Assembly: GCA_004431415.1 (NCBI GenBank)
Contig: QPMI01000187.1
Coordinates: 1-54,417, forward strand
Direction: 5' to 3'
From: Cyanophora paradoxa
Lineage: Eukaryota; Glaucocystophyceae; Cyanophorales; Cyanophoraceae
Length of the DNA: 54,417 nt
Below, piece by piece: positions 10,923 to 21,475 of this stretch; position 1 is the stretch's first letter, and each line of letters starts with the position of its first letter. Below the pieces are notes generated by a model. It was not told where the DNA came from and did no database searches. It was given only the letters and a program-made list of their open reading frames with translations. A program made the translations under genes and the position numbers.

Positions 10923-12564
10923 TTAGAGTCCAGTTTTCAGAATAAGCTGTAGGTGTGGAAATGACCAGCTGTGCGTCACTGCGGAATCTGTAGAGTATGC
11001 GCACACAACTCCAAGACCGTCCGAAATTCGCACACAGCCCTCCTCGTGAAGAGAAGAGAAAAGTCTTGATTGAACAAAGTCGCCAGTGAGATGTTGGGTT
11101 TCGGATTCTTGCGACCGCAAATAGTAATCTGGAACACGATCGCCCCCAATCTGTATTGCTCGAACGCCGTAACTGGACGCCGTTGTGTAAATTTGATCAG
11201 CCGTGGCCGCACCGACAGAATCGAAATCAACGCACTGGAACCGGGGATAATACGAAGGACTGTTCAGTAGCTGCTGAAAACTCCGGGTCGGATCAAAAAA
11301 GAAGCCCACCACACCATCGGCATAGGTTGAATGGCCACACTCGCAGACTGTATTTGGAGGAACAGTTCCGTCTTCGATCCAGACTGTCTTGCAAATCGCC
11401 ACCTTGTGCTTTGTCTCTTTATACCCACATGTCCTGAAAGTGATGGAAGGCTGAGCAGGGAAATGTTAACGTTTCGAACACGAAAATTGAAAGTGGTTGA
11501 TTATTTACCGCTACGAATTCTTGGATTTCTCTAATCATTCTCTTCCAAGACCCGAGCTGCCTCGTTGCAGTTTGTTGGCCCTCAATGATGAGAGACACAG
11601 CCGCGTTGATTGATGCAAACATCTCAACAGGTGCTTGTGTAAAGCGTTTCTTCAATGCGAGGCAAAAAGTGATGTAATCCATGCGCTAGAGAACAGTTAA
11701 AAAGCCAATACAGCCAATATCAAGCAATGTATTGAATGCTCCAGCACGCACCGACACTTTACAGCCCTCAAAAAGAGGCTCAGAATAAAAATTCTGCCTG
11801 TTGGTAGTGCATTCATCATCTGAGCCGTCGAGCGCTGCGTCCTGATCCGACTCTAGGCCATAATCCACTTGATCCGCCCTAGCTGGGTCTGCACGTATGT
11901 CGTCCGCTTGGCCTTCCTCTGCGGCTGGGTCGTCGAAAGCCTCATGAGCATGATCATCGCCATCGATGCCATCGACGATATTGGATTCATGTCCAGGTTC
12001 ATTGCCGTTTTCTTGAGGACCAATACGATCAGTATATCTACCCAGCCTTCGCAGCATACGAGCGGCTTTATTGTTGACACGTTTGCGCTTCGAATTGGAA
12101 TCTGTTTGTCGCTCGTTGCCTTGAAGTGCTGCCGGGGCTGCTAATCGTCGTCTTCTTAGTGCCGCTCGAACCGAAATTGTCGGGATCGGTACGTCAAGAA
12201 CTTCGGCTACGAAAGGAACGAAATCGCTTACAGGAGCTCTCCGGGCAGCTTGCTCTACTAGACTGGATCCATATTTGTCTAGGTGCAAATGTATCCTTTG
12301 CACCCAAGACGAGACGCGCTTTCCATTGCAGCGCGAGCAAGGGCACTCGACTTGCCGATCGCTGCTACTGAATCCGGTGTGCGCTAGCAGTTGATGTGCA
12401 TTGAAAACCTCAGGACGCACTAACTTGCCTTGACACTTCTGACATTCGCACCGCAGTCGCTCTGACCGCTGCATGGCGTGGTTCGCACCGCTGCTCCAGG
12501 TTCTTCCCCCCCCGGGGGGTACACGGCGCAGTTTGAAAACATCGGCGTGGAGCATCTCGACCAT
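10923..12564 (-). CDS. CACTA/EnSpm (Tnp2-type) transposase-like N-terminal region, three exons
   Basis: The first exon (12564-11758, 269 codons, phase 0) contains two related zinc clusters, CECQKCQGK and CPCSRCNGK. Each is followed by a spaced His pair, like the transposase-associated domains of CACTA/EnSpm and fungal Tnp2 elements. A long acidic, Asp/Glu-rich linker follows. A 72-bp intron (11757-11686, GTGTCG to CTCTAG) joins in frame to FCLALKKRF and a helical segment. A second intron of about 60 bp joins to TCGYKE, AICKTVW and CECGHSTY, another Cys/His cluster of the type that precedes the catalytic core. The third exon runs to at least 11,000 and its frame closes at 10923. The start at 12564 is the first Met, and an upstream exon is possible. 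The alternative is a cellular zinc-finger protein. Confidence 0.5.
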
Positions 12565-13112
12565 CCGTAAGCATCTTGAGCTCTTCTGAGTGTGCTTAGT
12601 CTTGCTGTAGTGCGATCGGAGTTTTCCGAAGCCCGGTACAGCGACGCGATGAGATGCGCACCTAGGCGATGAGATGCGCTCCTAGGCAGCAATGAGACAG
12701 CAACAGAATGTCACTTAGCGCTGTTCGCAGAGTTGACTGCCCCAATGGCCAGCCCGCGGCCGCCAGTGAGCACTAGTGGCGTGCATGCGTTACCGGCGAC
12801 CCCAGGGAAGCTAGCGGTGCAAATGGTGCGCATGCTTGTACTATGGTGCGCTTTTCCGCGGTACCAAGCCTGCGCAGTAATCGTAGCACGAAAAGCAAAT
12901 GTCTTCAAGTGGAGGACTGCGTTGTTCAATGAGCTCCACAAGGTCTATGTGTACGCGTACGCTGTGGATATGCCGCTGTTGCAATCGTTTCATTAGCTCC
13001 ACAGAGATTGTGGACGTGCAGAACCTCCGGCCGTGCACATGAACTATGATACGACAACGTGCGCCCACGTTAGGTTCCCTTCTATGCAATCGTCGCAATT
13101 AGACCAACGGGC
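12565..13112. other. Intergenic between divergent genes; no gene called
   Basis: This separates the minus-strand transposase-like gene from plus-strand exons. A duplicated gcgatgagatgcgc(t/a)cctaggc string lies at about 12647-12686. One plus-strand frame at 12733-12996 is protein-like (it contains VDMPLLQSF) but has no splice or domain support. Confidence 0.35.
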
Positions 13113-14414
13113 GTGGTTCCAATCAGGTTTTTTAACGTCGAACGAGCTTTTCTAGCTGCAGTCGAAGAAGCCAACGAAGTGTTACCGATATCGAGCAAAA
13201 TTGTCATTCCGCCTGTTCTCGGAGACGCGATGAAGAGCGTAAGAGAGCTTCATGCTGCTGCTCAGGAGGTTCGCGACATCGATCTACGCTTGGCCTCAAT
13301 CACGTGCGCATTCATTTTGCAAATACGAAGCTGTGTTGCGAAAGGTTGATTCCCTGTACAGCTCCTGTGACTTGCTGGCAGACGATGTTGATATTGATCC
13401 TTCAAATTTTGATGCTCTTCTGGCAGAAAATCAAGAAGCGGCGAGGAGATGCACTCTGGCCAGAAATACTTGCGTTGAATGTACGCAGTCTTACTCGTCC
13501 CCGCTAGTATAACAGCTTACACTACATGTGCAGCTATTGGAAAGGTCCCGAACTGTGGAAACCGAAGCAAAGGCGGAGAACCCGTTCCAGTTCCAGCGGT
13601 GTGCATGCATCCCAGCGCTTTATGGACTTGACAGCCGATGCTAAGAGCTCTCCTCACATGTTCAGGCCGGAAACTCCTCTGGCGGCCGCTTCAAAACGGT
13701 GTTCTTCAGCAATTCGAGCGTTCGAATGCTGATGCCCGAGTGCTGAAACCTTTGCCGTTGCTGTTGCTTTCAGGCAGCAACCGTCTCTGGCGAAAATATT
13801 CCAGCGGCAGTTCCTTCGTTGAAGGTGATTTCCCGTTGTTTCACCATTCGAATATCGATGCTGCCCGGTCCTGAAAATCTGGTCGGTGCTTTGCCCTCAG
13901 ACTGCTGATAAAGGAGGTCCTCTGAAGGTGCTGTCTTTCTTTGTGTCTGCAATTTCTTCTTCACCGGTTACGCCTCTGATTTTGTGGAAGCCGATGACGC
14001 TTTTGGCGAACGCTGCTTCCCTTGCTCGAAATGTGGTCCTGCTGTTGTGTATTGCTATCGCAAACTGATGGGAAGCGCAGATTCTGAAGAATCAGAGCGT
14101 GAATACAGTCGGCAGATCGACGACAGCAATCCTTCAGAAGAACGATGAGAACAAAAACGATGGATCCGACCGCGAGGGGTCGGAGAAGGAGAACTCATAC
14201 GCGGGTCTCGCTGCGCACCGCCTTTCGGGCGGTCGCAGTAACGCCAATGCGTGGGGTGAACTCGATTGCTGTTTGCAATCGCACGTTGAAGAACTTACGC
14301 TCTCACAAACAGCATCGGTTCTCAGGCAGCCTGCGAACGATCCAGAGGAGCTTTGGCCTCTTCAAGTACAGACTCTTGTCGACGATATCATGAGAGTCTT
14401 TGGTGCGTTTTTCG
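13113..14414 (+). CDS. Unidentified multi-exon gene with a small Cys cluster
   Basis: The first coding stretch, from 13113, is helical (VEEANEVLPISSKIVIPP, then a heptad-like region) and passes near 13310-13333 into another frame with SLYSSCDLLADDVDID. After an unresolved part, a segment near 13960-14130 carries ERCFPCSKCGPAVVYC, a CxxC-type zinc cluster, followed by a Ser/Glu/Asp-rich tail. A last exon in this block reads QTLVDDIMRVFG and ends at a canonical GTGCGT donor at about 14403. The family is not recognised. It may continue into the next block. Confidence 0.35.
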
Positions 14415-14509
14415 AATTACACACGCACATGATCAAAACATGACCAACATACGTGCGCATGACAAAAAACAATCAGACGTCTCGAACACGATCTTCGGCG
14501 GCCGTCCAC

Positions 14510-16440
14510 AAGTCCCTGTAGACTTCAAGGCAACGCTGGAGGCTTCAGTGCGGCTTCTGATTGGGACCGTTGAATATCAGAGCCGCAGACACCAGTCATC
14601 CGCGATGGCTGTTCGCTTTCTTCATGTCCTTATGACCGGATTCATTTTTTTTGATGAAATCCGTGTCGGCAGCGTGAAGCTCTTCTTGCACTCTTCGCGA
14701 AGCTCCGAGAAAACAGCTACGACACTGCGCTTCCTGTGGGCGTTGATTGCGTGGCCATCACGCATGGTTCGGATTTGCATTCACCATTCAGTTCAGATTT
14801 CCATTCAGTTTCCATTGCAAAACGCCCAACCACGCTCAGGTTTCTCTTTCCTCGGAAGGCGCGACGAAAAGAATCCACGAGTCTTCATTCACAATGCTCG
14901 GTCTCCTTTTATTCGTATCAATTTTATGGTATATCTTCAGGCCATTTGGGACGCACTTGGGCAACCCATTTGGCTTGAGATGAAAACATCGTACAGCAGT
15001 GCGAATCGCTTTTTCGGAATATGATATCTTTTTAAATTCCGATGGTCCGCTACAGAGCTGATTCAACGCATCCTTCTCGCCCTCAAGTACACCTGTTGCA
15101 CAATGACAGCAAACGGCGTTTATCCTGAAGGAGTTCCAGACGGAAATCCAGCACCGGTTCATATCTTTGTTTTCCTCATCATCATCATTCACCGACATAC
15201 CACGTCAGGAGCCGTTCACGGAAAAGGTTGTGACGGAATGGCTAAAGGGTCACGTTAGATATCTTGTTCAAAGTCGCACCACGGAATGGAGGACTACTGT
15301 GGCTGTGTGCCAGCCATTATCTTAAATGTGCTGTCCACGGTTTTCTCATTCTTGCGACAGAACGGCGCAACCTTGTATAATGGCCCGAAAAAGATGAAAC
15401 GCATGCAGAAACGAGAAGTCGAGCGGGCAAAAGAGGTTGATAAGTTCTCTAAGCAAATCATCAGCCCGGAGACTTCAGTACTTGTTGTTCATTTTTCGAT
15501 ATCTTGACGTACCTGATTTCGTTTCGCAGTGAATCCGTTCCTTGCTGCACCGGAAGCGATTCCTAACAGTCTGATGCGCTTCAACAAGTTCGAGCTGGTG
15601 GACTTGATGCACGTTGGGGCTCCGAATGCGACAGCCGAGATAGTCGGGACAGGGTTGTACGTCGGCCGTGTGGATTTATCATTCGTCAATCCGCAGCTTG
15701 TACGGGCCAACCTGTTTGAATTGGAGGAGGTGCATGCGTTGAATACTACCTTATGAGCGCCAGTAATCGTGTTCTCGTGACGAGGCCCTTTGCGATGCCG
15801 TACAGAGCGCCCACGATCTGGTTGTCGTGACATCTGTTTGTCCAACTTGGGTTCAGAAACAGATTCCATACTTCTACATGAAGAAAGGCGTCGCAAAAGA
15901 GATCGCGGTGCAGATGGTCAGTCAGAATTCTTGGATTGTGTGCAGCACGTGGAACCGGACTGATTGACGCCGCGCAGGTTGTAAGTCACGTAGTCTTTCC
16001 AAGATGGTTTTCGTTGCTACTTTGATGACTGCGGTCCCGGTGCAGCCGAACATGCAAGTGGCGAACGGAGCGAAACGAGCGATTTTCTGGGCAGGAAATC
16101 TTCTTCAAAAGAGCACTGCTAACACGAGTGCATCCGAGCCAACATCTGGCCTGCTTCTGATGCATCACGTCCGTTATATCTTAATTGTATCGATCCCATT
16201 AATCGAATCGATCCACCGATGCAGGAGGAGCTCGAGTCCGAAGCAAATAGTGCCGTCGCCTCCAAAAAGCCGAGGATCAAGGCATCTGCAGCTGGTGCCG
16301 GGAACAAGCATGCTGGTGCCGGGAACAAGCATGCTGGCGCGGCCAGCAAGGGGAAACAAGGAGGGGAGGAGGAAGGAGGGCTCGAAGAGATCAGTGAGCA
16401 ATTTTTCTTCGGTCGTGTCAATCGACATATTTACATAAAT
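14510..16440 (+). CDS. Unidentified multi-exon gene, downstream exons
   Basis: A series of short plus-strand exons with acceptor and donor sites. About 14,510-14,630 (VPVDFKATLEASVRLL), 14,683-14,980 (ALPVGVDCVAITHGS), 15,053-15,160 (ELIQRILLALKYTCC), 15,209-15,318 (EPFTEKVVTEWLKGHVRYL), 15,529-15,750 (MRFNKFELVDLMHVGAP), 15,780-15,917 (SVCPTWVQKQIPYFYM) and about 16,200-16,440. The last contains a Gly/Ala/Lys-rich stretch encoded by two 21-bp tandem units and an acidic end. I recognise no domain. Given the region, a transposon passenger or second transposase subunit is possible, but this is inference. Confidence 0.35.
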
Positions 16441-16676
16441 GCTGCTCATAATTTGCGTGTCATTAATGAACCAATGAATAGGGATCAGGACGATGATGGT
16501 GACGAAGCCTCTGTGAAAAACGTGTGCCCTCTGTCAATTTCTCTTCACACGCTGTCTTTGCTCTTCATCCCTTCTTTCCATCTATCTAGATGTTCATGCA
16601 AAAGCGTGCCTGCACATTGCTCTCGCGCTTGCGTTTTTGCAGATAACAACACCATCAGAGCCATTTTGACAGAGCC

Positions 16677-17355
16677 AGGTCCGGAACCCGGCAACCTGAC
16701 CGGTGCAGCTAGGTGTTCGAGATGGACGGCGTACGCCCGGGCCTCTGCAGAGAGAGGAAGTCGACTGCAAAGAGAGGAAGTCGACACGTGCACGGGCAGG
16801 TCCGGAACCCGGCAACCTGACCGGTGCAGCTAGGTGTTCGAGATGGAGGGCGTACGCCCGGGCCTCTGCAAAGAGAGGAAGTCGACACGTGCACAGGCAG
16901 GTCCGGAACCCGGCAACCTGACCGGTGCAGCTAGGTGTTCGAGATGGACGGCGTACGCCCGGGCCTCTGCAAAGAGAAGAGGAAGTCGACACGTGCACGG
17001 GCAGGTCCGGAACCCGGCAACCTGACCGGTGCAGCTAGGTGTTCGAGATGGACGGCGTACGCCCGGGCCTCTGCAAAGAGAGGAAGTCGACACGTGCACA
17101 GGCAGGTCCGGAACCGGCAACCTGACCGGTGCAGCTAGGTGTTCGAGATGGACGGCGTACGCCCGGGCCTCTGCAAAGAGAGGAAGTCGACACGTGCACG
17201 GGCAGGTCCGGAACCCGGCAACCTGACCGGTGCAGCTAGGTGTTCGAGATGGACGGCGTACGCCCGGGCCTCTGCAAAGAGAGGAAGTCGACACGTGCAC
17301 GGGCAGGTCCGGAACCCGGCAACCTGACCGGTGCAGCTAGGTGTTCGAGATGGAC
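16677..17355. repeat. Minisatellite, about 101-bp unit, six full copies plus a partial
   Basis: Unit starts (aggtccggaa) lie at 16677, 16798, 16899, 17003, 17104, 17204 and 17305. Spacings are 121, 101, 104, 101, 100 and 101 bp. The 121-bp unit carries an internal 20-bp duplication around gaggaagtcgac, and the 104-bp unit has a 3-bp insertion. Copies are otherwise almost identical. Each unit includes gtcgacacgtgcac and ccgggcctctgcaaagag. Open frames across the array are repeat translations and not genes. Confidence 0.95.
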
Positions 17356-17488
17356 GCAGTCGCTCAAGTCACATTTGCGAATTCACTTGCGTCTCAATTG
17401 CCGCTTTGCGCTTTTGCTTTGCGAGCGTTTTGCACTTCTTATTTTGTCATGCGGTTTTCGAGGGTTCTCTTTCGGGATTTTCTCTTTC

Positions 17489-17512
17489 GGGGGGGGGGGG
17501 GGGGGGGGGGGG
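17489..17512. repeat. Homopolymer G24
   Basis: An uninterrupted run of 24 G between the minisatellite and the next gene. Its length is likely polymorphic and error-prone in sequencing. Confidence 0.95.
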
Positions 17513-17628
17513 CTGATCACGATTCGCTGAATTCCAGTTCGACATTGGCGGTGTGGGTGAAACTTGCCGGCTGCATATGTCTGCTTATTGACTTGCATAT
17601 GCCGCTTATTGACTTGCATATGCCGCAG

Positions 17629-19022
17629 ATGGAGGCTCCGAAAGCCAAGCGAAGCAAGACGGAAGACCAGCGAATCCGTCGCGATGTGCTAGCTGCTCTC
17701 AAGCTCAAAGACGAGTTGGAATTCGACTCTCAGAAAGTGCACAACGAGGCGAATGGGGAGCGGAATCAGCGGGTCCTCGTCAAACTCCCCGTTTCAGCCG
17801 CCCGCCGCCAGCCGGGATCTCCGGGATCTGGATCTGGAAAAGTGCACGAGGCCGAGCCCCCTTCTGGTCAGAAGACGCTATTCGTACTGAACTCCGGCTG
17901 GAGTACAAACTCGAGGAACGGACCCCTGGCGGCGTTCTCGTTACGCACTGGGAGAAGACCGAGAAAGGCTTCCTTGTTCCCGCTTTCCTCGGATTCCGCA
18001 CGAAGCCAGGCCATTTCATGTTTGGGGGTCGTGCGCCATTCAATTGTTGTCTTTCTCGCAATCAAGCATTATGTTTATGATTTTCCAATGCAGGTACGCG
18101 CCATGCTTGCAAGAATACGATCTTCAAGAGTATCCATCCTACGGAAGTGTATACTCCTCTGAAAGACACAGTCGCGGATCAGGATATGATGTGATTGCGC
18201 ATCAATAATGCAAAATCCGCGACATGTTTGACGTCTTTTGTTCAGGGCATACTGGCTTGGAGTTTCGCCGACGCCACCGACTTTGGTCGCTGATAAGCTC
18301 GGATTCGGCTCAAGCAACAAGCTGCACGATTTGCTGGCAAAGAGTCGCAGTGACGTGGTAAGAAGTATATGAAAATACTGGACGGCTAGCACTTTGACTC
18401 ATGATTCCGTAGATTCATGTGCCTGGTGACTGGGTCATTGAGCAATGGGTGTACCGCGACGCCTTTGAAGCCGAAAAGGAAGAGCGGAAGGACAAGAGGC
18501 AGCTGGAGGAGGAAGAGATGAGAGCAAAGTCGAACGCAGCCAGCCAAGACAGTCAGAATTCGAATGATGAGGACATGAAGAAGCTTCAGGCTGAGCAGGC
18601 CGAGCAGCAATCTCGGCATCGACAGAACGAGGCTGATGAGGCAGAGATCGCGCGCCGATTTGAAGCCGATTCTTCGCTCCATCGCGTTCAGAATCCCGAG
18701 TTCGAAAGAGCGACTGCCGATTACGGTCGCTTCTTCAAGGACGCTAATGTCCGTCTCCTGGTTCGTTCATTCTTTAACTCTCCTCTCCTTGTGTCGCTGC
18801 TGCAACATCATGATGCAGGAGGAGACTGCAATGGACGTGACACTTCAGCAAGGATCTTCATCACGTTCAGAGCCACTGGACCTGCTGGTCACACTTGCCA
18901 CAGGGAAATCAGCTGCAGCAGTGGCATCAAATATTCCTGATGGGGATGAGTCCGGCTTGTCGTCGGACGAGGAGGAGATGACTACGCACCGCAGCCAGGT
19001 TGGTGGAGATGAGCTTGATTAA
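17629..19022 (+). CDS. Unidentified multi-exon gene with a charged coiled-coil C-terminus
   Basis: The start MEAPKAKRSKTEDQR at 17629 opens a basic helical N-terminus. After a frame change near 17,780-17,870 the text continues as TELRLEYKLEERTPGG, then WEKTEKGFLVPAFLGF. A GT-AG intron at about 18,030-18,092 leads to YAPCLQEYDLQEYPSYG. Another intron (about 18,190-18,244, ending in TTGTTCAG) leads to AYWLGVSPTPPTLV, and a third (18,359-18,413, ending in CCGTAG) joins SRSDVV to IHVPGDWVIEQW. Then comes a Glu/Lys/Gln-rich coiled coil and, after a last intron, an acidic tail with the stop at 19020-19022. No family is recognised. It is the last gene of moderate composition before the viral island. 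Confidence 0.5.
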
Positions 19023-19453
19023 TGACCTGCCAGGCTGGTGCGCATCCCGCCAGTCCGCATGCGCACGCAAATAAGAAGAATTCCGTCCCAGCTGCAGATT
19101 TCAGGAATACGAAGCATTCATCAAACCGATTAGCTAGCTCTAGGATAGAGCTCGCGCGCAGTATCGCTTGAAGATGGGCTGCTATAGATAGCTTTTACAG
19201 AAAAAATAAAAAAAAGCAAAAAAAACGTAAAAAAGTGAACCGCTGCACCGAAACCAACATTACCTCGGCGAGTTTACCCCGACGTCTTTACCTCGCCAAC
19301 TTTACCTCGGCGAGTTTACACCGACGTCTTTACCCCGCTTTTCACAACTTTACCACCCTGACTTTACCCCGGCGACTTTACCCTGGTGACTTTACAGTGG
19401 TGTAACGCAAACAGCACAACTTTACCACACCCTAAGTTTACCATATGGTAAAC
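19023..19453. other. Boundary region: composition shift and TTTACC-type iterons
   Basis: Just after the stop of the preceding gene the sequence changes at about 19,195 to A-rich runs (aaaaaataaaaaaaagc), followed by the iterated array annotated separately. No coding frame is supported. I take this as the left margin of the viral island. Confidence 0.6.
19255..19442. repeat. Array of about 12 TTTACC-type iterons
   Basis: The hexamer tttacc (with attacc and tttaca variants) recurs at roughly 13 to 19-bp spacing, for example near 19259, 19272, 19285, 19298, 19314, 19329, 19348, 19362, 19377, 19391, 19419 and 19437. It often has the extension ccgacgtc or cggcgag. The regular phasing resembles protein-binding iterons of an origin or a control region. 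Function is inference. Confidence 0.8.
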
Positions 19454-19455
19454 TT
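19434..19455. promoter_or_regulatory. Perfect 22-bp palindrome at the end of the iteron array
   Basis: aagtttaccat is followed immediately by its exact reverse complement, forming a 22-bp dyad that contains the last iteron in both orientations. It overlaps the stop codon of the 139-aa ORF by two bases. It could act as a transcription terminator for the minus-strand block, as a dimer-binding site, or as a cruciform at an element end. Confidence 0.7.
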
Positions 19456-19873
19456 AATTTCTGGCTCCCAGTGTTACCAGCGCTTTGAACTGCTTACTTT
19501 GCTGCTTTTCCACATTCTTCTGGGAACGAGCGGAACGTTTAGCCTTCTTATTCTGCTTGCGATCAAAACGCTCCGCTCTTTTGGCTTGCTTCCTCTCCTC
19601 TCTGGTTCTCCCTTGGGGCCTCTCAGCATCAATGTTTCCCAACCTATCGAATTCATCATTAAATCTCTGCACCCTTTCATTCGGTCTGAGAATTCCTTCA
19701 AGAGTTTCTTCAAGATCCAATAACTTCTGCTCTCTCGGTCTCTTGAAGGCTATCTCATGAAGGAAATAGTTAAACTGCTCTTCTGTGAGCAGGTCATTTG
19801 CATATCCATAGGATAAACTACCAAGGAACTTTGTCTTGCGCTTCTTCAATCTTAGATTTGAAGGACGAGGCAT
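19454..19873 (-). CDS. Viral-island protein, 139 aa, basic C-terminal tail, unknown function
   Basis: I start at the Met at 19873 (MPRPSNLRLKKRKTK) and not at the upstream Met of the longer frame. The longer version would add about 100 residues of translated AT-rich intergenic DNA, and an AT-rich box (tagaataa) lies 18 bp upstream of 19873. The protein has a basic N-terminus, a short aromatic helix region (SYGYANDLLTEEQFNYFLH) and a C-terminal third made almost entirely of Arg, Lys, Gln and Ala. The tail suggests nucleic-acid binding or a packaged DNA-condensing protein, which is inference from composition. It is last in the minus-strand block. Confidence 0.65.
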   Translation of the reverse strand: MPRPSNLRLKKRKTKFLGSLSYGYANDLLTEEQFNYFLHEIAFKRPREQKLLDLEETLEGILRPNERVQRFNDEFDRLGNIDAERPQGRTREERKQAKRAERFDRKQNKKAKRSARSQKNVEKQQSKQFKALVTLGARN

Positions 19874-20124
19874 TTCTTTGTTCACTGTTCTTATTCTATA
19901 CTTACAATTTTTTTCTTTAAATACTTTTATACTCGAATCAAATTTTGTCGGCAAAACCAAAAGTATCGAACAATAAAAATTCAGCGGAGAACTGAGATTC
20001 GAAAAAAATAAAGAAGGGTCGAAAAATGAGCAATACATGCGGCTAACGAGCCTCTTTTGATTGAGTATTATTTGAGCGCGATTACCGCATTGTTTCTCAG
20101 AGCAAGCGCGCTGAGAAAAATGAT

Positions 20125-20379
20125 TCATACATACTTTGACTTGCGTCCACGGTTTGAGTACGGAACTCCATACAAGTATTTGATGAAGCAAATGGCATTA
20201 GCGGTATACTGGCGCTGCGAACTGTCAACGAGTCGCATAGCTCTGAAACATTCATCAGTGTGATACAAGTCACGCATTTGCTTTGCCAATCTCTCATTGA
20301 ATTTCTTCAGGTATTCCTGTCCTTTTTCGGTTTTGCGGTAGCGGTAAATAGCCCTCTTCTGAGCCTCACTGACTGGCAT
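20125..20379 (-). CDS. Viral-island protein, 84 aa, small basic helical, unknown function
   Basis: MPVSEAQKRAIYRYRKTEKG opens a Lys/Arg/Tyr-rich helix, and the protein ends GRKSKYV. Short basic proteins with a similar Ser-x-Ala-x-Lys-Arg start are common in protist DNA viruses, but I cannot assign a function. The ATG is preceded by tatattaaaa about 15-20 bp upstream (plus-strand about 20,394-20,403). It lies between the 258-aa and 139-aa genes on the same strand, with gaps of 319 bp and 251 bp. Confidence 0.6.
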   Translation of the reverse strand: MPVSEAQKRAIYRYRKTEKGQEYLKKFNERLAKQMRDLYHTDECFRAMRLVDSSQRQYTANAICFIKYLYGVPYSNRGRKSKYV

Positions 20380-20698
20380 TTTCGCTCTTCTTCTTTTAAT
20401 ATAGGCTGAGAAATCTTTAAATGGTTTTCCTTGTCAGTATATACTTTTTTCAAGAACCCAATCAAATTTTGGTCCCAATCGCAGAGCATCCAGTTCGAAA
20501 GAAAATGCTGGAAAATGATAAAGCCACCGATACCCAAAAGGTTCACTTGTCGGCTGCAAGTTTCTACCACTGAACCCGGTAGAACGGGTGATGAAAGTGA
20601 TTAACCTATGGATAGTCACTTCGCTCTACAACGCCTCCATAAAAATGAAGAAGTTTTGAGCCTACGGGATAGGATTGGTTACGTAGCGCTAACAATAT
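20380..20698. other. Gap in the minus-strand viral block; no convincing gene
   Basis: A frame of 87 codons at 20307-20570 (minus) overlaps the 84-aa gene and lacks protein-like composition at its start. I regard it as chance. The gap is AT-rich and may hold a promoter or the 3' end of the 258-aa gene. Confidence 0.45.
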
Positions 20699-21475
20699 TC
20701 AAGATTTTTTTATTCCGAAATGATCCTTAACGGCGATATCCAGGTTTAATACCGAGCTTGGCAAACCCTGAGACCATTGGGCAGCATTTGGAATCGAGTT
20801 GACTGGATCAGCCTGCGAAGTGGCAACCCGGAGGATCGATTTATTGAGGACCGGCAAATCCGTTTTGTTGGACTCTTGATAATCGATGGTCTTTGCAATC
20901 AATTCGGCTGGTGATTCTTTCACGATATGAACAGGTTCAGGGATGACTTCATGGGTTACTTCTGGTTTCTTCTCCACCTTTTCCTTTGTGATTAGCTGTT
21001 CCTTGATCCTGTTTTCGTTTTTGGTCTCTGCTGCAATGCCATCAACAAGACTCTTAGCATACTGGTATGTCACAGATTTCAGTCCACCAGTGGTTGAACG
21101 AATAAAGTAGCGGTTGCGATGGTCTTTCTCGGAATAGGTTGAGTAGAGTCGCTCACCACCATCAAGCAGTTTCAGCAGTGTTGATGATGAGGCAACCTTG
21201 TCCTTTGTCGATGATTTGAACTGTCCTTTCTTGATTCCTCGTTTGGCTCCAGGCATGCGGTTCAGTGGGACTTGGTCAACCAGGGCATTATCATCATTTG
21301 AGTTTGAAGTAAGCGCGATTGTGTGAGCATTCATGGTTTGGTGAACATTTTTATCGAGATCACCAGTTCCATATGCAGCGGTTCCTTTTGATTTCTTAAA
21401 CTGTTTCCGTTCTGGTTCTGCTTGCTCAACTGGTTTGGCTAAGAAATTCTTTGGCTGGGTCTTTCGAGTTGCCAT
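20699..21475 (-). CDS. Viral-island protein, 258 aa, unknown function
   Basis: The N-terminal 100 residues are polar and basic (MATRKTQPKNFLAKPVEQ, with many Lys, Ser and Asn), suggesting disorder. A compact segment follows at about residues 97-150, with LLKLLDGGERLYSTYSEK and TGGLKSVTYQYAKSLVDG. It could be a small folded domain. A Lys/Glu/Val/Pro-rich linker and a C-terminal segment ending DHFGIKKS complete it. No enzyme motif is visible. The start is preceded 20 bp upstream by tagaataa, the same box as for the 139-aa gene. It sits 36 bp downstream of the penton-like gene in the same direction, so both are probably late structural or assembly genes. Confidence 0.7.
   Translation of the reverse strand: MATRKTQPKNFLAKPVEQAEPERKQFKKSKGTAAYGTGDLDKNVHQTMNAHTIALTSNSNDDNALVDQVPLNRMPGAKRGIKKGQFKSSTKDKVASSSTLLKLLDGGERLYSTYSEKDHRNRYFIRSTTGGLKSVTYQYAKSLVDGIAAETKNENRIKEQLITKEKVEKKPEVTHEVIPEPVHIVKESPAELIAKTIDYQESNKTDLPVLNKSILRVATSQADPVNSIPNAAQWSQGLPSSVLNLDIAVKDHFGIKKS

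Noticed and set aside
16677-17355. Family of short ORFs (MFEMDGVRPGLC-like) repeated seven times
   Set aside because: They arise from the 101-bp minisatellite. Units differ by indels that are not multiples of three, and no start context or domain is seen.
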